7,481 nucleotides of DNA, from NCBI GenBank assembly GCA_902773395.1, contig CACYEJ010000428.1:1-7481 (forward strand), given 5' to 3'. The notes under the pieces were generated by a model. That model did not search any database. It saw only the letters and a list, made by a program, of their open reading frames with translations, and was not told the origin of the DNA. Position numbers and translations under genes: made by a program. This document shows positions 1 to 5,865 of the stretch, in pieces. Source of the stretch: an uncultured Ruminococcus sp. (GTDB lineage Bacteria > Bacillota_A > Clostridia > Oscillospirales > Acutalibacteraceae). The number at the start of each line of letters is the position of its first letter. Within the stretch, counting starts at the first letter, position 1.

Positions 1-120
1 GCACGAGATGTAAAACTTTTTTCAGAGAGGGGCTATTCCGTACAAAAAGCTATACCTGTTGACTTGTTTCCACGTACCCCTCATGTCGAGTGTGTGGTAT
101 TGATGACTAAAACTGAATGA
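1..120 (+). CDS. rlmD: 23S rRNA (uracil-5-)-methyltransferase RlmD/RumA, C-terminal end (partial)
   Basis: The frame is open from base 1 and ends at TGA 118-120, giving the last 39 residues of a protein that begins outside the window. The sequence contains VDLFPRTPHVECVVLM, the usual C-terminal signature of the TrmA/RlmD family (VD-FP-T-HVE-VVL). That family methylates C5 of uridines in 23S rRNA (U1939 and, in Gram-positives, also U747) with SAM. The tail ends normally in a few polar residues (TKTE), so this is a window edge and not a truncation. The catalytic cysteine and SAM site lie upstream of the window. The opposite strand across this gene also has an open frame, which I treat as a shadow. 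The family assignment is firm; RlmD versus another TrmA paralogue cannot be settled from the tail alone. Confidence 0.85.
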   Translation, partial: ARDVKLFSERGYSVQKAIPVDLFPRTPHVECVVLMTKTE

Positions 121-292
121 ACAATGGGCAGGAAATGCTGATTTCAAGCCGTTTTCGAGGAGCTTGACAAAACTTTTGTGAATGGGCGTTTTGCGGCTTG
201 ACCGCTCCTGCACCACAAAAGCAGACACACCTGTGTATTTGTGAAATAGGGTTGTGTGGGAAAAACTTATGACAATATAAAAAAACAAATTT
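121..292. other. Noncoding 3' flank of rlmD
   Basis: No convincing gene is seen on either strand. A reverse-strand frame continues through here into the antisense of rlmD, but it has no ribosome binding site and its sense-strand partner is a known gene, so I read it as nucleotide-level conservation. Around 194-206 there is a short GCGG/CCGC stem. From memory, similar rlmD 3' flanks recur in gut Firmicutes, which would fit the end of a mobile element; this is inference only. Confidence 0.4.
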
Positions 293-334
293 CAGAAGCC
301 GTGAAATTAGTTCCTCATAGCTTCTGCCTTTTTT
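293..334 (+). terminator. Rho-independent terminator, probably for rlmD
   Basis: CAGAAGC (293-299) pairs perfectly with GCTTCTG (320-326) around a 20-nt loop, and is followed by CC and six T (329-334). It sits about 170 nt downstream of the rlmD stop, with no gene between. The stem is only 7 bp and the loop is long, so it is moderately convincing. Confidence 0.6.
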
Positions 335-414
335 GAATGTATTAAAATGAGTGAATCTGACAAATTGGGCATAAAACGTAAGATCAAAAAAAAATTATTC
401 GGAAAATTTTATAG

Positions 415-447
415 CGACAAACGTATGTCGTATATAAATGATATAAT
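415..447 (+). promoter_or_regulatory. Palindromic operator and -10 box before the WYL regulator remnant
   Basis: CGACA (415-419) and TGTCG (426-430) form an inverted repeat with a 6-nt spacer. TATAAT lies at 442-447, so the palindrome covers the place where the -35 hexamer should be and no good -35 is visible. A palindrome at that place upstream of an HTH/WYL regulator gene suggests autoregulation. The ribosome binding site is at 455-469. The regulator itself is broken, so the site may now be an orphan or be read by a relative elsewhere. Confidence 0.5.
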
Positions 448-477
448 AATAAACAAAGGAGAACGAGGGTGCGTGTA

Positions 478-1400
478 ATGAATCAGGAAATGTCTGACAG
501 GATACTTGAGATTTTTTATACCCTTATCAGGTGAGAACTGTTATCGAATAAAAAATTAGCTGATAAATATGGCGTATCTGCAAGAACTATCAGCAGGGAT
601 ATAAGCAGACTTCAGAATTATTTATTTGAGCATCGTGATATTATGAACAATGCCGAGATTATTTATTCACACAAAGACAGGACATATAGGCTTAAAAGTG
701 ACGAATTTCTGACAAATTCGGAATTGTTTGCTCTTGTAAAGGTCATACTCGGTGCAAGGTGTTTCAAATAAAGAGGATACACTTTTGCTTATCCGAAAGA
801 TAAAGCAGTTTACTACACCGGGCGACAGGAAATTGCTTGAAAGTATAATAAGAAAAGAAGTATATCACTTCAAAGAAGTAGGTTTCGACTGCGACAGCGT
901 TATAGCCAATCTATGGAAACTTGTACAGTGTATAGAGCAAAGGCACATCATTTCCGTCAGGTATATAAAAATGGACAGAACAGAGGTAGTAAGGAAAATA
1001 CAGCCGTCTGCCGTCATGTTCAGCGAGTATTATTTTTATCTGATAGCTTATGAAGCTGACGGAGAAAGCAATCAGGCAAAGTATTTTCGTGCAGACCATA
1101 TCCGTTCAATAACAGAACATCGTGAAACTTTTGTGACTTCACACGATTTTGATGAAGGTGACCTGAGAGAAAAAATCAGTTTATGTTTCCGGGTGAAATT
1201 GTAAAAATAACATTTGAGTTTTCCGGACTGTCATTGCAGTCGGTTCTTGACAGACTGCCGAATGCAAGAGTTATAGATAAAAAAGGTAATAAAAGCATAG
1301 TGACTGCGGAGGTCAACTATGGCAGAGGGCTTATAATGTATCTGCTTAGTCAGGGGAGCTGGATAAAGGTGCTTTCTCCCGCATCACTGATAAACGATAT
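478..1400 (+). pseudogene. Decayed HTH/WYL-domain transcriptional regulator
   Basis: ATG 478 follows a good ribosome binding site (GAGGG, 465-469). The conceptual protein has an N-terminal winged helix-turn-helix (LADKYGVSARTISRDISRL, bases about 556-615) followed by a WYL-type middle region. That region contains IEQRHIISVRYI and YFYLIAYE, then FRADHIRSI, near 935-1110. The end resembles the WYL C-terminal extension (GRGLIMYLLSQGSWIKVLSP, about 1324-1383). It is broken in at least four ways: TGA at 532-534 in the HTH region; a +1 shift at the AAA run 766-768 (removing one A restores FNKED); a -1 shift near the A6 run 1170-1175, where the next frame resumes at FMFPG; and loss of its end at about 1400, where unrelated DNA begins. 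WYL proteins of this kind usually sense a ligand and regulate neighbouring defence or metabolic genes. Its position before hsdM suggests it once controlled that restriction locus. The two indels sit in A runs, so sequencing error is possible for them, but not for the stop plus truncation together. Confidence 0.85.
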
Positions 1401-1402
1401 AA

Positions 1403-1522
1403 ATCATAATAGCCCAGATACTCCTGCTCGTTGTCACGATACTCGGCTTTCATATACGGCAGTACAAGCGTAAAATGGGTATTGCCGTAGTCATACTCTC
1501 GGATAGCTCTCTTGATGCAAGT
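1403..1522 (-). pseudogene. Internal fragment possibly of a SLOG/DUF1273 (YpsA-like) gene
   Basis: The reverse strand reads CIKRAIREYDYGNTHFTLVL followed by PYMKAEYRDNEQEYLGYYD. The pattern of a hydrophobic strand ending LVLPY, then a charged loop and YYD, resembles the second strand region of small SLOG-superfamily (DUF1273) proteins that accompany mobile elements in Firmicutes. Only about 40 residues are recognisable. On its C-terminal side the frame runs into the antisense of the WYL pseudogene; on its N-terminal side it dissolves into the region upstream of hsdM. It has no start or stop of its own and is a remnant. The family call is from pattern memory and could be wrong. Confidence 0.4.
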
Positions 1523-1647
1523 GGTATAATAAAATGGATAATACCTCGCTATTTGTGAGGTGCTCGGAGGGTAAAAAACTATGGTTGAAAAGAATAATGC
1601 CAATATTGGCTTTGAAAAGCAGATTTGGGACGCTGCCTGTGTACTTT

Positions 1648-1859
1648 TGGGGCATATTCCCATATGCACTAACTTACCAAAATTCGCATAAAATAGGCAA
1701 AAAATGTTTTTATCAAAAGATTAAACAAAAACTGTTCGATTTACAACAACATATTTTTATTAATTTTGGTAGATTTCAAAGAACATTGAAAACATAAATC
1801 ACTAAAAGAAGGCTATATTTCGCTATTTGATGTTACGTTAGTGCATATGGGGCATATTC
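1648..1859. repeat. Direct repeat pair (target-site duplication) around the MITE
   Basis: TGGGGCATATTC occurs at 1648-1659 and again at 1848-1859, exactly 200 bases apart. The second copy continues into authentic hsdM sequence (GHILAAEY), so the pre-insertion sequence can be reconstructed. Part of the 12-bp repeat overlaps the element's terminal inverted repeats, so the true duplication is shorter, most likely 7 or 9 bp. Confidence 0.75.
1659..1851. mobile_element. MITE-like non-autonomous insertion element in hsdM
   Basis: The ends are perfect 15-bp inverted repeats: CCCATATGCACTAAC at 1659-1673 and its complement at 1837-1851, with weaker pairing further in. The flanks carry a direct repeat, TGGGGCATATTC, at 1648-1659 and 1848-1859. 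Depending on where the inverted repeat is taken to start, the target duplication is 7 bp (GCATATT) with a 193-bp element or 9 bp (GGCATATTC) with a 191-bp element. The interior is AT-rich and too short for a transposase. The tip CATATGCACTAACTTA loosely recalls IS231/IS4-family ends, but I cannot confirm the parent family. Confidence 0.8.
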
Positions 1860-2052
1860 TGGCTGCTGAATACAGAAAGGTTATCGTGGGGCTTATCTTC
1901 CTGCGGTATATATCGAGTGCTTTTGAGAAGCGTTATAATGAACTTGTGGCTGATGGTGACGGTTTTGAGGACAAGCTTGATGCTTATATGATGGAAAATA
2001 TCTTCTTTGTTCCCGAAAGGGCAAAGTGGTCGGCTATCTCGGCGGCATCGGC

Positions 2053-2261
2053 ATTTTTAGCCATAATGTCATATTAAGTGTCAATCAGCTTCAAAGTATT
2101 TTCATCAAGTTTCAGCTTCATTACACAGTTCTCAATCGAGAAGCATTTTGGCATATAAAATCAGTATTTATTAACGATAGAACAATAAACAAATGATATA
2201 ATTTATATGCACAATTACTAAATTGCAGCGACTTTTTTTGTGAGTGTATCCAATTATCTCA
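2053..2261. other. Junction DNA between hsdM remnant and peptide operon
   Basis: No gene is recognised. A 26-codon reverse-strand frame (2074-2154) has no ribosome binding site. A weak CAATT/AATTG hairpin at 2212-2225 followed by seven T (2233-2239) could stop leftover transcription from the left, but its stem is only 5 bp. The stretch is strongly AT-rich and marks the left edge of the foreign operon. Confidence 0.35.
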
Positions 2262-2269
2262 ATTTGATA

Positions 2270-2298
2270 TTGACAAATCCGTCAGATTGTGCTACAAT
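2270..2298 (+). promoter_or_regulatory. Sigma-A promoter of the peptide operon
   Basis: A perfect -35 TTGACA (2270-2275) and a near-perfect -10 TACAAT (2293-2298) are separated by exactly 17 bp, placing transcription start near 2305, about 27 nt before the peptide ATG. ATTTG (2262-2266) and CAAAT (2274-2278) form a small inverted repeat over the -35, a possible repressor site. No other convincing promoter is seen within the operon. Confidence 0.8.
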
Positions 2299-2331
2299 GA
2301 ATAAAATGAATGAGAAAAGGAGGTGTACACC

Positions 2332-2409
2332 ATGACAGTTGTTGTTAATGGAAGCAGTTCTTGCGAGACCACTTATATGTGTGACTGCAACAATAAGGGA
2401 TGGTCTTAA
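2332..2409 (+). CDS. Short three-cysteine precursor peptide (putative RiPP precursor, 25 aa)
   Basis: ATG 2332 is preceded by an excellent ribosome binding site, AAGGAGGT (2317-2324), 8 nt away, and by the near-consensus promoter; the frame ends at TAA 2407-2409. Residues 1-10 (MTVVVNGSSS) would be a short leader. Residues 11-25 (CETTYMCDCNNKGWS) would be the core, with Cys11, Cys17, Cys19, Tyr15, Lys22 and Trp24 as possible modification sites. There is no signal peptide, GG processing site or membrane segment. It lies directly before a SPASM radical SAM gene, the classic layout of radical-SAM-modified peptides. Strong initiation signals on a 25-codon frame argue against chance. Alternatives are a leader peptide controlling the operon by attenuation (an intercistronic hairpin follows) or a noncoding 5' leader. 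I do not recognise the sequence as a named RiPP class. Confidence 0.72.
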   Translation: MTVVVNGSSSCETTYMCDCNNKGWS

Positions 2410-2441
2410 TCTTGACCAGCGACATTCCCTCATCACCGCGT

Positions 2442-2481
2442 TAGAGCCAATGCCATTACTGTAAGTTTGGTGTTGGTTCTA
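2442..2481 (+). promoter_or_regulatory. Intercistronic stem-loop between peptide and enzyme genes
   Basis: Bases 2442-2455 (TAGAGCCAATGCCA) pair with 2468-2481 (TGGTGTTGGTTCTA) as a continuous 14-bp RNA stem including three G-U pairs, with a 12-nt loop. Only a weak T-rich stretch follows, so it is not a full terminator. Such a structure could protect the 3' end of a short peptide mRNA or attenuate read-through, giving more precursor than enzyme. It lies 33 nt after the peptide stop and 32 nt before the radical SAM start. Confidence 0.6.
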
Positions 2482-2513
2482 TTTGTATAAATAGTAAAAT
2501 CGAGGCGTATAAT

Positions 2514-3830
2514 ATGAAACTTTCTAAATATTTGATAATCAGTCAGCTTTCTAATGGTAACTATTCTGTTTTTTCGACGATTACCCGTTCTTTGGTAATG
2601 CTTACAACAGAAAAATATAGTCTCGCATCTAACGGAGATTTTGATAAGGCATTTTCTGACGAGGAAATTGCTTTTCTTAAAGATAGAAGATTCATTGTTG
2701 AAGCCGATGAGAACGAATTAAACTTTTTGTCGGTATCAATGAATAAGGATAGGCTTTCACCCAAGGTTTTTTCAACCTATATTGCTCTCTCTACGCTTTG
2801 TAATTTTTCTTGCGTGTATTGTTATGAGAAAGGACAAGTAGACAGTTTTAATACGATGGATCAAGAGACATTATTGAAGACAATTTCATGGTACGAGAAT
2901 ACTTTGAAATCTAATGGGTACAAAGAATGCAAAGTATGTTTGTATGGTGGAGAACCGCTTCTCTGCGAAGCATTATTAAAGGAGTTTGTTGAAAAGCTTA
3001 ATTCTGTTTGCGAAAATAAAAATGTGAAATTGAGCTACTCTATGATAACTAATGGATATCTCTTGAAAAAAGATATCTGCGAATACCTCATTTCAAAAGG
3101 GCTTGAAGAGGTTCAAATAACACTTGATGGCTGTCAAGAGATTCATGATAAACGAAGAATGAAGAAGAACGGCGAAGGAACATTTGATACCATAATTGAA
3201 AATATAAAATGGATAGCCTACAATACAAGTCTCATAATTACAATTCGTTCAAGTTTTGATAGCACGAATTCTTGTGAAATAAAAGACCTGTTGTTTTATC
3301 TTCAATCCATTAATCTACACAAAAGGATCAGATTGTATTTCGCCCCAATTCACCAAACTGAAACGCAAAAACAAACAGGATGCTCTTTTTGCTCACAGCA
3401 TATTTATGATGACTATTCAGAGGTATCAGATTGTTTTGTTGATCTATACAAAACTTCTTCTAAACTCGGTTTTGAAACACCAACTTGTTACACAAATGGT
3501 CCATGTATGGTGTTAGCATCAGATTCTTGCTTGATTGCGCCTAATGGAGATTTGTATAAGTGTGTTGAAATGATAGGAAAGCCAGAATTATGTGTTGGTA
3601 ATGTAAAAGAGAAAAAGTATAATTATCGCTATTATGATTTCTTACGTGGCTCTATTTTTAATGAATGTATAGAAAGCGGATGCATTTATGCTCCTCTTTG
3701 CGGTGGGGGGTGCACAATGGAAGCTTTAGTAAAAAATAACCGCCTTGATTGTAAATCTTGCCACGATAAAATATTTAAGTCGTTGACAGGAGTTTTAAAT
3801 GCGTTAAAATGTGGAGGAGAATTAATTTGA
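2514..3830 (+). CDS. Radical SAM/SPASM peptide maturase
   Basis: A 438-residue radical SAM enzyme that most likely modifies the adjacent peptide. Start ATG 2514 follows GAGG (2502-2505) at 8 nt. Residues ~1-85 form a small N-terminal region (KYLIISQLSNGNYSVF) typical of peptide maturases, possibly used for precursor recognition. The radical SAM core carries the 4Fe-4S motif Cys96-x3-Cys100-x2-Cys103, the SAM-binding GGEP at 145-148, and the strand QITLDG at 201-206. The C-terminal SPASM region binds auxiliary clusters: Cys339, then G345-x4-C350, C360, C385, C390, C396, C400, C413 and C416, including a CGGGC run. SPASM enzymes install thioether, carbon-carbon or related crosslinks in peptides, or oxidise side chains. 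Three cysteines and one Trp/Tyr in the precursor leave thioether and aromatic crosslinks both open. The stop overlaps the next gene's start, indicating translational coupling. The family is certain; the peptide substrate is inferred from position. Confidence 0.9.
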   Translation: MKLSKYLIISQLSNGNYSVFSTITRSLVMLTTEKYSLASNGDFDKAFSDEEIAFLKDRRFIVEADENELNFLSVSMNKDRLSPKVFSTYIALSTLCNFSCVYCYEKGQVDSFNTMDQETLLKTISWYENTLKSNGYKECKVCLYGGEPLLCEALLKEFVEKLNSVCENKNVKLSYSMITNGYLLKKDICEYLISKGLEEVQITLDGCQEIHDKRRMKKNGEGTFDTIIENIKWIAYNTSLIITIRSSFDSTNSCEIKDLLFYLQSINLHKRIRLYFAPIHQTETQKQTGCSFCSQHIYDDYSEVSDCFVDLYKTSSKLGFETPTCYTNGPCMVLASDSCLIAPNGDLYKCVEMIGKPELCVGNVKEKKYNYRYYDFLRGSIFNECIESGCIYAPLCGGGCTMEALVKNNRLDCKSCHDKIFKSLTGVLNALKCGGELI

Positions 3831-4996
3831 ATGAATTAATGCAGTATCTTGAGCTTGCCTTACGGTCTAATGTACAGAAAATAATCATTAGTAATCCGAC
3901 AATAAAGTCAGAGGCAATAAAAAAGATTACCATAGAAAGAAAAAAAGATTTATATCACATCTCTAAATTCACTGAAAAACAAGTGTTTCATGAGAATGTC
4001 ACTTCATCTGATCTTATCGAAAGATGTTATGAGCTGATCGCCTCACATTACAGACAAGTTAATGCTTTATCGGAGAAAGAAGAACATATTATTCTGATTT
4101 CGAAGAAGGGCGTTTGTAATTACAAAGTTAAGAAATTAGCAAGTGATGCGATTAAAGCCAATATGGATTCTGTTTCTCAGAATAGAAAAAAGAACTATAT
4201 TTTAGAAGAAGGAATGTGTATTGCACCACTAATTGACATGGGTGTTTTTTCGAATGATGGAAAAGTAATTAACTCCATGTACGATAAATACAAACAGATC
4301 AATCGTTTCATCGAAATCTTGAATGATGAGATTCAAAATTATAGAGGCGAAGAAATCAACGTGATTGATTTCGGTTGCGGCAAATCCTACTTGACATTTG
4401 TTGTTTACTTCTACTTAACAGAAATCATGAAATTGAAAGCTAATGTTATTGGGTTGGATTTAAAGGAAGATGTTATTGAAAAGTGTAATGTTGCGGCAAA
4501 AAAATATGGATATGATGGTTTAAGATTTGCTTTGGGTGACATTAATGGGTTTGATGCCCCATTTGATGTTGACATGGTGATTACGCTCCACGCGTGTGAT
4601 ACAGCTACTGATTATGCACTTTATAATGCGGTAAGATGGAACGCAAAGATGATTTTTTCTGTTCCATGCTGCCAGCATGAGTTGAACAAACAAATATCTC
4701 CAAAATCTTTATCTATCATGTCTCATTATGGAATAATAAAAGAGCGCTTTTCAGCATTAGCAACCGATGCTATCAGAGGAAATATTCTGGAGTACTGTGG
4801 ATATAAAACTCAGTTATTAGAGTTTATCGATTTTGATCACACCCCCAAAAATATCCTTATTCGTGCTATCCGTAAGCAGATTACTCCGCGTAAAATCCGC
4901 GAGAAATACCTGAATGAAGTTGAAGCGTTGATAACCGAGTTCAGTTTTTCTCCAACACTATATAATCTTTTAATCACTAATAGAAATGGAGAATAG
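3827..4996 (+). CDS. SAM-dependent methyltransferase (Methyltransf_32-like, PCCQHEL motif)
   Basis: I take TTG 3827 as start (389 aa) because GGAGGAG (3813-3819) lies 7 nt upstream and the TTGA overlaps the preceding stop. ATG 3809 lies before that site with no ribosome binding site of its own, and ATG 3839 is too far from it. The first ~170 residues are a family-specific domain (KFTEKQVFHEN, NRKKNYILEEG, YDKYKQINRF). The Rossmann methyltransferase follows: motif I VIDFGCGKSYLT (179-190), acidic GLDLKE (209-214), TLHACDTATD (253-262) and PCCQHEL (280-286). A family-specific tail (IRGNILEYCGYKTQLLEFID) ends the protein. HACDTATD plus PCCQHEL recalls the METTL25/GSTCD-like Methyltransf_32 group. 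I believe close relatives are common stand-alone genes in Clostridia, where the substrate is unknown and may be RNA. Here it is translationally coupled to the maturase upstream and 2 nt from the next gene, so it may methylate the peptide. Role and substrate are inference. Confidence 0.85.
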   Translation: MNELMQYLELALRSNVQKIIISNPTIKSEAIKKITIERKKDLYHISKFTEKQVFHENVTSSDLIERCYELIASHYRQVNALSEKEEHIILISKKGVCNYKVKKLASDAIKANMDSVSQNRKKNYILEEGMCIAPLIDMGVFSNDGKVINSMYDKYKQINRFIEILNDEIQNYRGEEINVIDFGCGKSYLTFVVYFYLTEIMKLKANVIGLDLKEDVIEKCNVAAKKYGYDGLRFALGDINGFDAPFDVDMVITLHACDTATDYALYNAVRWNAKMIFSVPCCQHELNKQISPKSLSIMSHYGIIKERFSALATDAIRGNILEYCGYKTQLLEFIDFDHTPKNILIRAIRKQITPRKIREKYLNEVEALITEFSFSPTLYNLLITNRNGE

Positions 4997-4998
4997 AG

Positions 4999-5865
4999 AT
5001 GATTAGATTCGCACTACCGGGTATATATAGCCACTTCGATTTGAATCGTACATTTCTTGAGTTGCTTTTTGAAAAACCAGAGTATATCAATGACGGAACT
5101 GAAATCAGCTCTATTTATGGCTGTTTCCCTGTATCCATCTGGAATGGTGGAAGAAAAATGGATGGCTACTGTAGTAGCGAAAGGATGCTCGAAGAAATCA
5201 ACTACTTCAATAGCAACGGCGTTTCATGTAGGTACACTTTTACGAACTCACTAATAGAAACATCACAGTTAAGTGATCGCTTTAGTAATTTGATACTCTT
5301 GAATTCAAACAATGGTAAGAATGCTGTAATTGTTTGTTCATCGGTACTTGAAAACTATATTAGAGCGAATTACCCTGCTTTTACAATAATATCTTCCACC
5401 ACAAAATGTTTGACAGACTTTAATGATTTCGAGGACGAATGTAAAAAAGACTATGAATTGGTCGTTTTAGATTACACATTGAATCATTCTGAACTTGTTT
5501 TGTCTGCTTCTTATCCTCACAAAATTGAAATGCTTGTTAATGCTTACTGCCGTGATAATTGCCCTGAACGAAAAATGCATTATAGTGCGCTGTCGCGCGG
5601 ACAGCTATCATATTCTCAAGAACCCAGTTTCCATGATTGCCCCTTTGTACTGGAAGATTTTTATACGGTGAAAGCGAAAAGAAAATCATTTATTACCGTC
5701 GATGATATAAAAAAACTTGTGCCTTATGGAATTGTCAACTATAAAATCGAAGGAAGAACAAATAGTAAATATGATGTGTTGGAAAGCTATATTTATTATT
5801 TAATCAAAGATGAATACAAATCAATAGCTCGACTTCAAATACTCAAAAGGTTGGAGAGTCTATGA
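4999..5865 (+). CDS. Uncharacterised protein resembling U32-peptidase-like TIM barrels
   Basis: ATG 4999 follows GGAGA (4988-4992) at 6 nt. The 288-residue protein has no membrane segments or signal peptide. Visible blocks are IYGCFPVSIWNGGR (39-52), GVSCRYTFTNSL (74-85), IISSTTKCLTD (130-140), ELVVLDYTLN (153-162), EMLVNAYCRDNCPERKMHY (177-195), HDCPF (212-216) and PYGIVNYKIEGRTNSKYDV (242-260). The alternating short strands and the late YKIEGRT segment resemble the barrel of U32-family proteins such as RlhA, UbiU/UbiV and YegQ, whose cysteines can hold a 4Fe-4S cluster. Cys184, Cys188 and Cys214 could do so here with a fourth ligand. U32 family members include peptidases and oxygen-independent hydroxylases, so a peptide hydroxylation or cleavage role is conceivable but unproven. 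It overlaps the next gene by four bases (ATGA). Confidence 0.55.
   Translation: MIRFALPGIYSHFDLNRTFLELLFEKPEYINDGTEISSIYGCFPVSIWNGGRKMDGYCSSERMLEEINYFNSNGVSCRYTFTNSLIETSQLSDRFSNLILLNSNNGKNAVIVCSSVLENYIRANYPAFTIISSTTKCLTDFNDFEDECKKDYELVVLDYTLNHSELVLSASYPHKIEMLVNAYCRDNCPERKMHYSALSRGQLSYSQEPSFHDCPFVLEDFYTVKAKRKSFITVDDIKKLVPYGIVNYKIEGRTNSKYDVLESYIYYLIKDEYKSIARLQILKRLESL

Larger units (their letters stand above)
1581..2052 (+). pseudogene. hsdM: Type I restriction-modification methyltransferase HsdM, N-terminal remnant split by an insertion
   Basis: ATG 1581 follows GGAGG (1566-1570). The first 26 codons read NNANIGFEKQIWDAACVLLG and so on, the start typical of HsdM. At 1659 a ~190-bp element interrupts the frame. 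Exactly 200 bases later the gene resumes in another frame with EYRKVIVGLIFLRYISSAFE and ENIFFVPERAKWSAISAA, the rest of the HsdM helical N-terminal domain. Deleting the 200 bases joins GHI directly to LAAEYRK with no residue lost. After about 2050 the homology stops and a chance frame ends at 2077. Only ~90 of the ~500 or more residues normal for HsdM remain. The catalytic SAM motifs (DPxxGSG-type and NPPF) are absent, so it cannot methylate DNA. The matching hsdR 3' end is at 7141-7305, on the far side of the peptide operon. Confidence 0.9.

Noticed and set aside
22..288. 88-codon reverse-strand open frame overlapping the rlmD end.
   Set aside because: It is antisense to a clear rlmD C-terminus and has no ribosome binding site; best read as a shadow plus noncoding flank.
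1512..1530. TTGATG and TATAAT upstream of hsdM as a promoter.
   Set aside because: The spacing is only 7 bp and no -35 box exists at 16-18 bp, so only an isolated -10-like hexamer is supported.
1534..1797. 87-codon forward open frame running through hsdM and the MITE.
   Set aside because: It is out of frame with the recognisable HsdM sequence (ATG 1581 frame) and continues into the inserted element; no ribosome binding site and no known domain.
2074..2154. 26-codon reverse-strand frame with two Cys, considered as a second precursor peptide.
   Set aside because: No ribosome binding site, opposite to the operon, and located in junction DNA; chance ORFs of this length are common.
2212..2239. 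Hairpin CAATT/AATTG plus T run as a terminator.
   Set aside because: A 5-bp A/T-rich stem separated by 7 nt from the T run is too weak to annotate as a terminator.
2322..2331. Perfect 10-bp palindrome GGTGTACACC between ribosome binding site and peptide ATG.
   Set aside because: Without a loop it cannot form a stable RNA hairpin, and there is no second copy to suggest an operator; overlap with the Shine-Dalgarno GG explains half of it.
5057..5254. 65-codon + frame inside the U32-like gene.
   Set aside because: Out-of-frame shadow of a longer, well-initiated gene with recognisable motifs.
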